Source: Demequina activiva
Lineage (GTDB): Bacteria; Actinomycetota; Actinomycetes; Actinomycetales; Demequinaceae
DNA length: 64,000 bases
Reading direction: 5' to 3'
Assembly: GCF_016862815.1 (NCBI RefSeq)
Contig: NZ_BONR01000004.1
Coordinates: 1-64,000 of the forward strand
Both the position numbers and the translations under genes were made by a program. Below are positions 7,520 through 19,326 of this stretch, one piece after another. Under the pieces are notes generated by a model. It saw nothing but the letters and a program-made list of their open reading frames with translations, was not told where the DNA came from and did not search any database. Within the stretch, counting starts at the first letter, position 1; every line of letters starts with the position of its first letter.

Positions 7520-8267
7520 GTGCGCGGCCGTCCTCCCGCTCGCGGACGGGGGCGAGAGCGATCTCACGCCACCTCCCGGTGCGCGCGTCGACGACGGCGA
7601 GCGTCCCGGCGAGCGTGCTGCCCGTGCCCGAGACGATCTTGAGCGCCTCGGTGGCGAGCGCGGCGCCCACCTGGCCGCACAGCGTGCCCAGCACGGCGCC
7701 CCCCTCGCAGGAGTCAAGGTCCTCGCCGGGCTGCTCCGGGAACAGCGCGCGCATGCGAGACTCGCGGGTGAAGACGGTGACCTGCCCGTGCCAGCCGCTC
7801 ACCGCGCCCCAGGCGACGGGGATGTCCAGCTCCGCCGCGGCATCGGCGATCACGTGGCGAGCGGCGAAGGTGTCCGTGCCGTCCACGATCACGTCGTGGC
7901 CCGCCAGCAGCTCGCGAGCGTTGTGCTCGTCCACGCGGCGCAGCATCGGCCGCACGTCGACGCCGGGCGCGATCAGCCGGAGCGCGCCCACGGCGGCGTG
8001 CACCTTGGGCCTGCCCACCGCGTCCGGCCCGAAGAGGATCTGCCGATGCAGGTTGGTCACGGACACGTGATCGGAGTCGATCAGAGTCAGCCTGCCCACG
8101 CCCGCCGCAGCGAGGTACTGGGCCGCCGGGCAGCCCAGTCCGCCCACCCCCACGAGCACCACCGAGGCGCCGGAGAGCGCGCGTTGACCAGCCGCTCCGA
8201 ATCCCGTGAGGGCGCGCTGGCGCACGAACGGGTCAGGTGCGCGCGACTCAGGGCTCGAGGGCGTCAT
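7512..8267 (-). CDS. moeB: MoeB/ThiF-type adenylyltransferase activating MoaD, without zinc cysteines or rhodanese domain
   Basis: 251 residues. The ATP-binding segment GVGGLGCP (40-47), the Asp64/Asp66 pair, N72, R75 and Q76 (NLHRQ), Lys88, DGTDTF (129-134) and a cysteine at 187 (DLDSCEGG) match E1-like MoeB enzymes that adenylylate the MoaD C-terminus. Unlike E. coli MoeB there is no CxxC pair around 170 or near the C-terminus, so the structural zinc seems absent, and the C-terminal rhodanese domain of many actinobacterial homologues is also missing. The start overlaps cbiX by 20 bases. Confidence 0.9.
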   Translation of the reverse strand: MTPSSPESRAPDPFVRQRALTGFGAAGQRALSGASVVLVGVGGLGCPAAQYLAAAGVGRLTLIDSDHVSVTNLHRQILFGPDAVGRPKVHAAVGALRLIAPGVDVRPMLRRVDEHNARELLAGHDVIVDGTDTFAARHVIADAAAELDIPVAWGAVSGWHGQVTVFTRESRMRALFPEQPGEDLDSCEGGAVLGTLCGQVGAALATEALKIVSGTGSTLAGTLAVVDARTGRWREIALAPVREREDGRARA

Positions 8268-8937
8268 GGAAGCGATCCGAGATGATCTCCAGCAGCGTGG
8301 GATGCGGCGCCAACGGGCCCGTCACGTAGTCAGCGCCGGCCTCGTGCAGGCGCTGCTGGAACAGTCCGGGGGCGAGGAGGTAGGACGCGACGGCCACCAC
8401 GCCATCCTCGCCGAACTCGCGGGCGGATGCCACCGCGTCCGCGACCGAGGGTGAGGGGCCGGCGGCGAAGCCGATGCGCACCGGACCGTTCCAGTGCTCG
8501 CGCAGCATGTCCGCTGCCAGCTCCGTGTCCGCCTGCGACCGAGGATCGGAGGAGCCCGCAGCGGCGAGCACCACCGTCGCATCGTGCGGCACACCCTCGC
8601 GGTCGAGGCGTTCGAGCACGATCTGCAGCAGACGAGGATCCGGGCCCAGCGCCGGCGCAGACCGCACGTCCGTGCGCCCCTCCACCGCCTCCGCGATGTC
8701 CACGTACACGTGGTACCCGCCCGCCAGGAGGATGGGCACCACCACCGCCGCCACACCCTCGGGCCGCGTCGCGATGTCGCCGATCACCGCATCGATCTTG
8801 GGCTCCTGCACGTCGACGTAGGCCTCGCGGACCTCGATGTCCATCGCGGTGCGCAGCTCGTCAAGGAGGTCGCGGATGGTCTGCTGGCCCGCATCGGCGC
8901 GGGTGCCGTGGGCGCACCCGATGAGGATCGCGCTCAT
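8248..8937 (-). CDS. Sirohydrochlorin chelatase family protein (CbiX/SirB type)
   Basis: 229 residues built as two CbiX-like halves. In the first half His10 (CAHGT) and His76 (LLAGGYHVYVDI) match the metal-binding histidines of SirB/CbiX; in the second half the expected HGS is replaced by AAGSSDP. It most likely inserts Fe2+ into sirohydrochlorin to give siroheme for NirB. Location between hemD and nirBD-cysG genes supports siroheme rather than cobalamin; the same order (CbiX next to a hemD-regulator fusion) is known from mycobacteria. The CysG-like neighbour also has a chelatase-family N-terminal domain, so division of labour is unclear. Confidence 0.87.
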   Translation of the reverse strand: MSAILIGCAHGTRADAGQQTIRDLLDELRTAMDIEVREAYVDVQEPKIDAVIGDIATRPEGVAAVVVPILLAGGYHVYVDIAEAVEGRTDVRSAPALGPDPRLLQIVLERLDREGVPHDATVVLAAAGSSDPRSQADTELAADMLREHWNGPVRIGFAAGPSPSVADAVASAREFGEDGVVAVASYLLAPGLFQQRLHEAGADYVTGPLAPHPTLLEIISDRFHDALEP

Positions 8938-10049
8938 GACGCGGTCACCGCGAGCGCATAGCCGCGCTTGACGACGGTCCTGACCAACGAACGGGACCCT
9001 GAGTTCTCGCGCAGACGATTGATGGCGGCCTCCACGGCGTGAGGCCCGGTCTGCGCACCGGGCAGGATCTCCCCCAGCTGCTCACGCGTGAGCACGTTGC
9101 CGCCGGCCTTCGCGAGCGCGCGCAGCAGCTCGAGACCGGTGGGGGTCAGTGGCAGCACCCGGCCGTCCAGCACCGCCGCTCCGGCCCGCATCACGAGCTG
9201 GCCGTCCGGGGTGCAGATCGACGCGGAGTTCTCGCTGTAGTGCTTCACCAGCTCGCGCACGAGCGCCCCGAGCCTCCAGCGGTCGGGATACGACGTGACC
9301 AGCCCCGCATCCTCGAGCGGGGATGCGGTGATCGGACCCACGGACGCGAGGACCAGGTCGCCCGCGGCGGCCCGTGCGCGGACCGCGTCGAAGACGCCGG
9401 CCTCACGCACTCCCGAGATCCAGGCCTCCGCACCGGGAGCAGACGTGAACAGCACGGCGTCGACCGCGCCCGACGCGGCGAGGTCGATCCATTCGCGGTG
9501 CGGCTCGGGGTCCAGCGGCGGCCCCCAGCCATAGATCACGAGCGACTGCACCGTCGCGCCTGCGGCAACGAACGCCTCGTCCAGGCCGTCGGAGCCGTTG
9601 CCGTGATGCTGCACCGCGATGCGCAGCCCCTCCACGCCCTCCGCCAGCAGGAAGTCGCGCAGCTCCGCGGCGGTCTCGGTCTCCGCGACCCAGTCCGCCT
9701 CGAGGCCGTTCTGCTGGATAGCGCCGCGGGCCTTGGGTCCACGGGCGATCAGCCGCGCGCGGGACATCACCGCGAGCAGCTCCTCGGCAAGGCCGGCGGC
9801 GTCCGCGGCCTCGACCCAGCCGCGAAACCCGATTCCCGTGGTGGCGACCACGATGTCCGGCGGCTGCTCGATGAGAGCACGGGTGTCCGCGATCAGCTGC
9901 GCGTCGTCCAGGTGCGAGACGGTCGACAGCGCGGGAGCGAACCTCACCTCAGCGCCACGGCGCTCGAGGGCGGCTGCGAGCTCGCGCTTGCGGCGGTCTG
10001 CCGTGATCACCATGACGCATCCGGCGAGCGGCTCCCCCACATGGCTCAC
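8934..10049 (-). CDS. Uroporphyrinogen-III synthase fused to a winged-helix DNA-binding domain
   Basis: 371 residues. Residues 1 to about 260 follow the two-lobed HemD pattern (VITADRRKRELAAAL at the start, VVATTGIGFRGW, DAVLFTSAPGAEAW, ASVGPITASPLEDAGL). Residues about 280-371 are a Trans_reg_C winged helix (LPLTPTGLELLRALAKAGGNVLTREQL, then EAAINRLRENSGS and TVVKRGYAL), the OmpR-type output domain. Similar HemD-regulator fusions occur next to nirBD and cbiX in other actinobacteria. It may regulate nitrate/nitrite genes, perhaps in response to a tetrapyrrole. A second, unfused hemD is present at 21992-22972, so this copy is probably dedicated to siroheme or to regulation. Confidence 0.88.
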   Translation of the reverse strand: MSHVGEPLAGCVMVITADRRKRELAAALERRGAEVRFAPALSTVSHLDDAQLIADTRALIEQPPDIVVATTGIGFRGWVEAADAAGLAEELLAVMSRARLIARGPKARGAIQQNGLEADWVAETETAAELRDFLLAEGVEGLRIAVQHHGNGSDGLDEAFVAAGATVQSLVIYGWGPPLDPEPHREWIDLAASGAVDAVLFTSAPGAEAWISGVREAGVFDAVRARAAAGDLVLASVGPITASPLEDAGLVTSYPDRWRLGALVRELVKHYSENSASICTPDGQLVMRAGAAVLDGRVLPLTPTGLELLRALAKAGGNVLTREQLGEILPGAQTGPHAVEAAINRLRENSGSRSLVRTVVKRGYALAVTAS

Positions 10050-11284
10050 GTCCTGGCCTCCCCTGCCGGATCCGGCGTCGCGGCCAGCGCTCCGGCGAGC
10101 AGTCCTGGCCTGGCGACCTCACCGACGACGATAATGGCAGGAGGTTTCACCCCTGTTTCGCTGCAGATACGAACAATGTCCTCGAACGTCCCCCGCGTGA
10201 CGCGCTCGCGCGCCGTGGTCCCGTTCTCGACGATCGCGATGGGCGTGTCGACGGCGCAGCCCGCGTCGAGAGCAGCGTCGACGATGTCCGGCAGAGCGCT
10301 CACACCCATGAGGATCACCACGGTCGCGCCGGCGGCCATCGCGGCGATCGTCGCCTGATCGGCACCCGCGTGACCCGTCGTCACCAGCAGCGACGTGGAC
10401 ACGCCGCGCTGCGTCACCGGGATGCCTGCGCGCGCGGGCACCGCGAGCGCGGAGGTGATGCCCGGCACCACCTCGACGTCGATCCCCGCCTCGATGCAGG
10501 CGTGCACCTCCTCGCCGCCACGCCCGAACACGTAGGGATCGCCGCCCTTGAGCCGCACCACCGTCTTGCCTGCCCGCGCGCGGTCCACCAGGATCGCGTT
10601 GATCTCGTGCTGCGGCACCGGGTGATTGTCGGGGCTCTTGCCCACGTTCACCACCTCGACGTCGTAGGGCACCGTGACGAGCAGCTCGGTGGCGCCCAGC
10701 CGGTCGGTGACCACCACGTCGGCCTCCGCCAGCGCCTGGCGACCGCGGACGGTGATGAGGCCGGGATCGCCAGGGCCGGATCCGACGAGGATGACGCGGC
10801 CGGCACCAGGGCGGCGCCGCCGCAGATCCACCTCGCCGGCGTCCAGGTGCGCCGCCACGGCGTCCCGCACGGCCCTGATGCGGCCGGGATCAGGGGTGTC
10901 GAGCGAGATGACGCCCACCGCCAGGTCGCCGTGCTTGGAGGTAGCGGCCTGGCGCGCCGACCCCTTGGACGCATCCGAGGCGTCGATGCACCACACGCGG
11001 CGCTCGTGAGCCCACTGCGCGATGGCGTCGTTCAGGGTGGCGTCGTCGGTCGCCGCGAGCACGAACCATGCGTCGTCGAGGTCCGCGGCGACGATCCCGC
11101 GTCTCTCGACGGCGATGTCGCCGTGCGCGGCATGCCGCTCGAGGTCCGCCGAGAGCTCGGGCGCGACCACCGTCACCTGCGCACCCTCGGACACGAACCG
11201 GCGTACGCGGCGCGACGCGACCGCACCGCCCCCCGCGACCACGACGGCGCGCCCGTGAAGCTCCAGCCCGAAGAGTGCCGTCAT
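10046..11284 (-). CDS. cysG: Siroheme synthase CysG-like: precorrin-2 dehydrogenase fused to uroporphyrinogen-III C-methyltransferase
   Basis: 412 residues. The N-terminal part has an NAD-binding GGGAVASRR loop (18-26) and CIDASDASKGSA, the precorrin-2 dehydrogenase/chelatase fold. From about residue 162 the SAM-dependent methyltransferase domain begins (VILVGSGPGDPGLITVRG), with VVTDRLGA, RLKGGDPYVFGRGGEE and VPGITSALAVPARAGIPVT, the SUMT signatures. Together these take uroporphyrinogen III to sirohydrochlorin, with CbiX available for iron insertion. The typical central dimerisation segment of enterobacterial CysG is short here. ATGA overlaps join it to nirD and to the hemD fusion. Confidence 0.92.
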   Translation of the reverse strand: MTALFGLELHGRAVVVAGGGAVASRRVRRFVSEGAQVTVVAPELSADLERHAAHGDIAVERRGIVAADLDDAWFVLAATDDATLNDAIAQWAHERRVWCIDASDASKGSARQAATSKHGDLAVGVISLDTPDPGRIRAVRDAVAAHLDAGEVDLRRRRPGAGRVILVGSGPGDPGLITVRGRQALAEADVVVTDRLGATELLVTVPYDVEVVNVGKSPDNHPVPQHEINAILVDRARAGKTVVRLKGGDPYVFGRGGEEVHACIEAGIDVEVVPGITSALAVPARAGIPVTQRGVSTSLLVTTGHAGADQATIAAMAAGATVVILMGVSALPDIVDAALDAGCAVDTPIAIVENGTTARERVTRGTFEDIVRICSETGVKPPAIIVVGEVARPGLLAGALAATPDPAGEART

Positions 11285-11658
11285 TCAGTACCTGCCAGGT
11301 CGATGAACACCTGGCCATTGTCGAGGGTGAGGGGGTACACGGCCAAGTCGGGCGACATCCCGGGCCTCGGCGCCTTGTCCATGGTCGCCAGGCACTCGCC
11401 GGTGAGAAGCGAGAAGACCTGCTTGTACAGGGGCGAGGCGATGGTGGGCACGTCGCCACGCGAGCCGGTGATCCCGCGCGACAGCACGTACGCACCGGAG
11501 AACGGGCACAGGTTCTGCACGGCGTGGATGGAGCCGTCCGCGAGACGGAAGATCGCGACCTGGACATCGCCCACCAGTGCCGCCACGCCCAGCTCCGGGG
11601 TGAGGCGGTCGTAGTCGCACAGGTACTGGGTGGTGACGGCCGATGCGGCGGTGGTCAT
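11281..11658 (-). CDS. nirD: Nitrite reductase small subunit NirD
   Basis: 125 residues with a Rieske-like fold pattern lacking the 2Fe-2S ligands, as in other NirD proteins: AVQNLCPFSGAYVLSRGI, then ASPLYKQVFSLLTGECL and the C-terminal VYPLTLDNGQVFI. NirD associates with NirB in cytoplasmic NADH-dependent nitrite reduction to ammonium. The ATG 11658 overlaps the nirB stop in ATGA and its stop overlaps cysG the same way. Confidence 0.94.
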   Translation of the reverse strand: MTTAASAVTTQYLCDYDRLTPELGVAALVGDVQVAIFRLADGSIHAVQNLCPFSGAYVLSRGITGSRGDVPTIASPLYKQVFSLLTGECLATMDKAPRPGMSPDLAVYPLTLDNGQVFIDLAGTE

Positions 11659-14228
11659 GAGCGGACCTCCAGGGTGGACGGGGCGATCAGCACGGCGCCG
11701 GAGGCGCGTTCGGCAGGCGTGGCCGGGCGGCGCTGGCCGCGCTGCTCCACGTACGCGAGCGACGGATCCGGCTGGTCGGGGGCGTTGACGAAGCTGGTGA
11801 ACTGCTTGAGACGCTCCGGGTCGTTCAGCACCGCGGCCCATTCGTCCTCGTAGGTGTCGATGTGGCGCGCCATGTGCTCGTCGAGGTCCGCGCAGATGCC
11901 CAGCGAGTCCTCCATAATGACCTGCCGGATGGCCTCGAGGCCGCCCTCGTGCTCCTCCTGCCACGGGGCGGTGCGCTGCAACCGGTCCGCGGTGCGGATG
12001 TAGTACATGAGGTAGCGGTCGATCACCTGGAACACCGTGGCATCGTCCACGTCCTCGACCAGCAGCTGAGCGTGCCTGGGCGTGAAGCCGCCGTTGCCGC
12101 CCACGTACACGTTCCAGCCGTTGTCGGTGGCGATCACTCCCACGTCCTTGCCGCGCGCCTCCGCGCACTCGCGGGCGCAGCCGGACACTCCGAGCTTGAT
12201 CTTGTGAGGGCTGCGCAGGCCTCGGTACCGCAGCTCGAGCGCGATGGCCATGCCTACCGAGTCCTGCACGCCGTAGCGGCACCAGTCGGATCCCACGCAG
12301 CTCTTCACCGTGCGCAGCGACTTGCCGTACGCATGGCCCGATTCCATGCCCGCGTCCACCAGCCGCTTCCAGATGCCGGGCAGCTGGTCCAGGCGCGCGC
12401 CGAACATGTCGATGCGCTGGCCGCCCGTGATCTTGGTGTAGAGCCCGTAGTCCTGCGCGATCTGGCCGATGAGGATGAGGTGCTCCGGCAGGATCTCGCC
12501 GCCCGGCACGCGCGGCACCACCGAGTAGGTGCCGTCCTTCTGCATGTTGGCCATCACTCGGTCGTTCGTGTCCTGCAGCGCGGCGCGGTCCTGCGCCAGC
12601 ACGTGCTCGTTGTACAGGCTCGCGAGGATGGACCCGATGGCGGGCTTGCACAGGTCGCAGCCGCGGCCGGTGCCGAACCGCTCGATGATCTCGGAGAAGG
12701 TGCGCAGCGCGGAGACCTGGATCGCGCTGAACAGCTGGGCGCGCGACATGCCGAAGTGCTCGCACAGCGCGTTCGAGATCTCGATGCCGGACTTCTCGAG
12801 CTCGTCCCCCACGATCTTCTTGACCAGCGGCAGGCAGGAGCCGCAGGAGGTGCCGGCCTTGGTGCACGCCTTCACGCCCGCCAGATCGGTGCAGCCGTGC
12901 TCGGTGACGGCTCCGCGGATCGCGCCCGCGCTGACGTTGTTGCACGAGCACACGCCGGCGGCATCCGGCAGCTCGATGTTGGGTCCTTCGACGGAGCCCT
13001 CGGGCAGCAGCCAGCCCGCAGGGTCGCCGCCGAGCTCGGACCCCACGAGCGGTCGCAGCGACGCGTACGCGCTGGCGTCCCCCACGAGGATGCCGCCCAG
13101 CAGCGTGCGGGCGTCGTCCGTGACCACCAGCTTCTTGTAGACGCCCGCGACCGGGTCCGCATAGGTGAGCTCCAGCGCACCGGGAGTGGTCGCGAAGGCG
13201 TCGCCGAAGGACGCGACGTCCACGCCCAGCAGCTTGAGCTTGGCGGAGGTGTCCGCACCCGGGAACGTCGACTGCCCGCCCAGCAGCCGGTCCACGGCGA
13301 TCTCGGCCATGGTGTTGCCCGGCGCGATGAGGCCGATGCACGCGCCCTGGATGCAGGCGACCTCGCCGATCGCGCTGATGGCGGGGTCCTCCGTCAGGCA
13401 GGTGTCGTCGACCACGACGCCGCCGCGCTCGCCGATGCCCAGCCCTGCGGAGCGGCCCAGCTCGTCACGCGGGCGCACGCCGGTCGCGAACACCACCACG
13501 TCCACCAGCTGCTCGCCGCCGTCCGCGAACGTCAGACGGCCCGCGCGGCCGGCCTTGTCCGGCTTGATGGCCTTGGTGGCGGTGCTGCAGCGCACCGTAA
13601 CGCCCAGGTTCTCGATGAGCCGGCTGAGCGCCTGCCCGCCACCCTCGTCGACCTGGAGGTTCATCAGCCGGTCGGCGAACTGGATCACGGTGCTGGTGGC
13701 ACCGAGCTCCTGCAGCGCCCCGGCGGCCTCGAGGCCCAGCAGGCCGCCGCCGATCACGGCGCCGCGCACGGGCCTGCGCAGCTCCTTGGCTCGCTGCTCC
13801 ACGTAGATGCGCAGCGCCGCCACGTCGTCGATGGTGCGATACACGAACACCCCGGGCAGCTCCGCGCCCTCCATGGGCGGACTCCAGGCGTAGGAGCCGG
13901 TCGCGAGCACCAGGTGGTCGTACGGGTAGGTGCGACCGTGCTTGTCCGTCACCGTGCGAGCCTCGCGGTCGATGCCCTCCACTCGGGCGTCTCGCTCGAG
14001 CCGCACGCGCGGGTCCTCCCACAGCGCGGGGTCACCGAGCGCGAGGTCCTCCGGATCGCGGCCGGTGAAGTAGCTGGTGAGCGCCACGCGATCGTACGGA
14101 GCGCGCGGCTCCTCCGCGAGCACCGTGACCGCGTAGCGGCCCTCGGCGTCACGATCGCGCATGGCCTCGGCGAAGCGGTGTGCGACCATGCCGCCGCCCA
14201 CGACGACGATCTGCTGGATGTCCGTCAT
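11655..14228 (-). CDS. nirB: NADH-dependent nitrite reductase large subunit NirB
   Basis: 857 residues. Order of domains: FAD/NAD(P)-binding oxidoreductase (about 1-310, VVVGGGMVAHRFAEAM and AVIGGGLLGLEAAGAL), a BFD-type 2Fe-2S domain with CSCNN near 423 and SCGSC near 460, then the nitrite/sulfite reductase half domains. The siroheme-4Fe-4S cysteines are in KSCVGSDWCRYG (around 640) and GVSGCARECAEA (around 682). It transfers electrons from NADH to nitrite, making ammonium in the cytoplasm. NirD follows with an overlap; siroheme genes are next in the operon. Confidence 0.96.
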   Translation of the reverse strand: MTDIQQIVVVGGGMVAHRFAEAMRDRDAEGRYAVTVLAEEPRAPYDRVALTSYFTGRDPEDLALGDPALWEDPRVRLERDARVEGIDREARTVTDKHGRTYPYDHLVLATGSYAWSPPMEGAELPGVFVYRTIDDVAALRIYVEQRAKELRRPVRGAVIGGGLLGLEAAGALQELGATSTVIQFADRLMNLQVDEGGGQALSRLIENLGVTVRCSTATKAIKPDKAGRAGRLTFADGGEQLVDVVVFATGVRPRDELGRSAGLGIGERGGVVVDDTCLTEDPAISAIGEVACIQGACIGLIAPGNTMAEIAVDRLLGGQSTFPGADTSAKLKLLGVDVASFGDAFATTPGALELTYADPVAGVYKKLVVTDDARTLLGGILVGDASAYASLRPLVGSELGGDPAGWLLPEGSVEGPNIELPDAAGVCSCNNVSAGAIRGAVTEHGCTDLAGVKACTKAGTSCGSCLPLVKKIVGDELEKSGIEISNALCEHFGMSRAQLFSAIQVSALRTFSEIIERFGTGRGCDLCKPAIGSILASLYNEHVLAQDRAALQDTNDRVMANMQKDGTYSVVPRVPGGEILPEHLILIGQIAQDYGLYTKITGGQRIDMFGARLDQLPGIWKRLVDAGMESGHAYGKSLRTVKSCVGSDWCRYGVQDSVGMAIALELRYRGLRSPHKIKLGVSGCARECAEARGKDVGVIATDNGWNVYVGGNGGFTPRHAQLLVEDVDDATVFQVIDRYLMYYIRTADRLQRTAPWQEEHEGGLEAIRQVIMEDSLGICADLDEHMARHIDTYEDEWAAVLNDPERLKQFTSFVNAPDQPDPSLAYVEQRGQRRPATPAERASGAVLIAPSTLEVRS

Positions 14229-14231
14229 GAT

Positions 14232-15733
14232 CTATCCCTCCATCGACCCCGCGAGCGCGGGGACCTTCGCGTCATTTGCCTCCTGCGCCGCGGCGCACGA
14301 GCGGATGATGTCGCCCACGAGGGAGCGACAGTCGCCGCACCCCGTGCCCGCCCGGGTGGCGCGGGAGACGTCCTCGACGCTCCCGCAGCCGCCCTCGACA
14401 GCGGCCACGATGCGCCCCTTGGGCACCGAGTTGCACTGGCAGACCGTGTGGTCGTCCCCCATGTCCGCCACCGAGGTGGCGGCAGGCCGAGCGGCCGATG
14501 CGAGGGGCCTGATGATCAGGTGTGCGGGGTCCGACGGCACCGGCAGCATGCGCGTGTACATCGCGGACAGCTCGCTGGCGCACTGCTTGTCCCCCACCAC
14601 CGTGGCGCCCACGAGCAGTCCGTGCGAGACCACGACCTCGACGAACCGCCCGATCGCCGGGTCGCTCATGCGCACGGCGCGCAGGTCGCGCTCGCCATGA
14701 TCGAACTTGCCTGACAGCCCCATGGTCACGACGTCCAGGCCCATCGCCTTGACGCGCACCACGTTGGTCAGGTCAGCACCGACCTGCTCGGACGGCTGCG
14801 CCGCCCGGTCCGCCACAGCATCGGCCGTCCACTGATCGACCAGCCGTGAGGCCTGGTCCCACCCCTGGGCGACCAGCCCCGTGCCACCCTCGGGCGGCTG
14901 CGCGCAGTCGCCGATCGCGAACACCGAGGAGTCCGCCGGCGAGGCGAGATCCGCACCCACGAGGATGCCGCGCTCGCACGGCAGTCCGGCGCCGCGTGCC
15001 AGCGCCGCCTCCGGAATGGTGCCCGCGCACATCACGAGCATGTCCGTCAGCAGCTCGGTGCCATCGGTGAGCGTGACCGCGCTGAGCACGCCCCGACGAT
15101 CGCGGGCGTGAGCGACCGAGGTCTGGGTGATCACCGTGACGCCCAAGCGGGTGAGCGAGCCGGTCGCGATGCGCGACGCCGCGTCACCCAGCTGGCGCTC
15201 CATCAGGCGGTCCGAGTGGTGCACCAGCGTGACGGCGAGGCCGCGCGAGGCCAGCCCGGTCGCGACCTCGAGTCCCAGCACGCCGGCGCCCAGCACCACC
15301 GCACGGCGAGCCTTGGGAATCGCGGCGACGATGCCCTCCGCGTCGTCCAGGTCCTTCAGCACGCTCACGCCGGGGATCAGGCCGCGATCCGTCGCGATGC
15401 CCTGGATGCTCGGGATGCGGGCCTGCGAGCCGGTGGCGAACACCAGCCGGTCATACGAGTGACGCTGACCACGAGAGTCGGTGACCGTCCGCGCCGCACG
15501 GTCGATGTGCGTCGCGGCGACCCCGGCGAGCACGTCCACGCGGTCGCTGTCCGCGGTCGCCATCGCGAGTGAGTCAGGGGCCGTCTTGCCTGCGACCACG
15601 CTCGACAGCAGCACACGGTTGTACGGCTCGTGCGTCTCCTTGCCCAGCACCGTCACGCGGACGTCTGGGTCGCGGCGGACCAGCTCGTCGACGAATCGCG
15701 AGCCGACCATGCCGTTGCCGATCACGAGAACCT

Positions 15734-15737
<4 letters not shown>
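14232..15737 (-). CDS. NirB-like FAD oxidoreductase with BFD 2Fe-2S domain, probable electron-transfer subunit of assimilatory nitrate reductase
   Basis: 501 residues. The first 400 residues repeat the FAD/NAD(P) oxidoreductase part of NirB (VLVIGNGMVGSRFVDEL, YDRLVFATGSQARIPSI, VVLGAGVLGLEVATGL, VFAIGDCAQPPEGG). A BFD-type domain follows with CQCNSVPKG near 431 and GTGCGDC near 465, likely carrying a 2Fe-2S cluster. It lacks the siroheme domains. Lying between nasA (4-base overlap) and nirB (3-bp gap), it probably passes electrons from NAD(P)H to NasA, like NasB of Bacillus. It might instead serve both reductases. Confidence 0.87.
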
Positions 15738-17923
<2,186 letters not shown>

Positions 17924-17925
17924 GA

Positions 17926-19326
17926 TCAGACGTTCGCCATCCGGGCGCCCTTGCGCAGGTAGAACACCCACGTCAGCGCTGCCATGAACAGGAACACGCC
18001 GCAGTAGATCTGGAGCGCCGGGACGATCGACCCGTCGAAGGTCTCACGCGACCACAGGTACACGAACGGGATCGCGAAGCCGCCGAACGCTCCGATCGAG
18101 GAGATGATGCCGACAGCGCCGGCGCTCTGCCGCTTGAAGTCCAGGTACGACTCGTCCGATCCGTCTCCGTGCTGGTCGCGCAGCCGGTTGAAGATCGAGG
18201 GGATCATCCGGTAGGTCGACCCGTTGGCGACGCCGGTGAGGGCGAACAGCGCGATGAAGCTCGCGAAGAACAGCGCGAGGTTCTCGCCGCGCACCCCCTC
18301 GACCGCCGCGAAGCCCATGGCGGCCATGAGCACGAAGCACACGAGGGTGATCTTGGAGCCGCCGAACCGGTCCGCGAGCTTGCCTCCGTACGGTCGGGAC
18401 AGCGATCCCACGAGCGCGCCCAGGAAGCCCCACGTCAGGGCGATGTCGGGGCGCTCGAAGACCACGGTGAGCAGCGTCGGGAACGCCGCCGAGTAGCCGA
18501 TGAAGGATCCGAACGTCCCCACGTACAGGAACGCCATGAGCCAGGTGTGGCCATGCTTGAGCGACCTCGCCGTGGGCTTGGGATCCGCCTTGGCCTCACG
18601 AAGGTTGTCCATGAACAGGAACGCGAGGATCGCCGATGCGAGAGCGAGCGGCACGTAGACCAGTCCGGCGGCGGACAGCCCCAGCGCGCCGATGCCGATC
18701 ACGAACGGCACCAGCTTCTGCGCGACCGCGACGCCGATGTTGCCGCCAGCCGCGTTGAGCCCGAGCGCCCACCCCTTGGCCTTGTCCGGGTAGAAGAACG
18801 AGATGTTGGACATCGAGGAGGCAAAGTTTCCGCCTCCGAACCCTGCCGTGGCCGCGATTGCGACCAGCACCGGGAAAGGCGTCTCCGGGCGTCCCACGAC
18901 CCACGCCAGTCCCAGCGTGGGGATCAGCAGCAGGAGCGCGGAGATGACGGTCCAGTTGCGACCGCCGAAGATGGGCACCGCGAAGGTGTACGGGATGCGC
19001 AGGAACGCCCCCACGCCGGAGGCGACGGCCAGCAGGGTCAGTCCCTGGCTCGCCGTGAGCGCCCAGCCGTTGGCACCGGCGGCGACCAGCGCGCCGGACT
19101 CGTCGAAGGTGCCGTACATCTTGACGACGACGATCGACCACAGCAGCCAGACCGAGAAGCCGATGTGCTCGGCGACGATCGAGAAGACGAGGTTGCGGAA
19201 GGCGATCGACTTGCCCTTGGCCTCCCAGAACAGGTCGTTCTCCGGGGTCCAGCGCTCGATCCATCGGCCCTTGCCGATTGCGCCTGGCTCGACGTCGGTG
19301 ACGCCTGCCTTGTCCTGAACGGTCAT
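17926..19326 (-). CDS. narK: Nitrate/nitrite transporter NarK (MFS)
   Basis: 466 residues with about 12 membrane segments. The nitrate-porter signature GFGGGNFASSMSNISFF and NAAGGNIGVAVAQ are present, as is the second-half TYRMIPSIFN segment with conserved Arg. It imports nitrate and possibly exports nitrite. It is the first gene of the 15-gene operon; the ATG at 19326 has a strong GGGGAGGGG ribosome-binding site. The hydrophilic first 40 residues are longer than in E. coli NarK. A small inverted repeat sits just upstream in the leader. Confidence 0.94.
   Translation of the reverse strand: MTVQDKAGVTDVEPGAIGKGRWIERWTPENDLFWEAKGKSIAFRNLVFSIVAEHIGFSVWLLWSIVVVKMYGTFDESGALVAAGANGWALTASQGLTLLAVASGVGAFLRIPYTFAVPIFGGRNWTVISALLLLIPTLGLAWVVGRPETPFPVLVAIAATAGFGGGNFASSMSNISFFYPDKAKGWALGLNAAGGNIGVAVAQKLVPFVIGIGALGLSAAGLVYVPLALASAILAFLFMDNLREAKADPKPTARSLKHGHTWLMAFLYVGTFGSFIGYSAAFPTLLTVVFERPDIALTWGFLGALVGSLSRPYGGKLADRFGGSKITLVCFVLMAAMGFAAVEGVRGENLALFFASFIALFALTGVANGSTYRMIPSIFNRLRDQHGDGSDESYLDFKRQSAGAVGIISSIGAFGGFAIPFVYLWSRETFDGSIVPALQIYCGVFLFMAALTWVFYLRKGARMANV

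Noticed and set aside
11862-14714. A 950-codon open frame on the plus strand across nirB and its neighbour
   Set aside because: It is antisense to clearly coding nirB and the NirB-like gene. Long antisense frames are expected in very GC-rich DNA. Its translation is rich in Ala, Arg, His and Val with no domain pattern.
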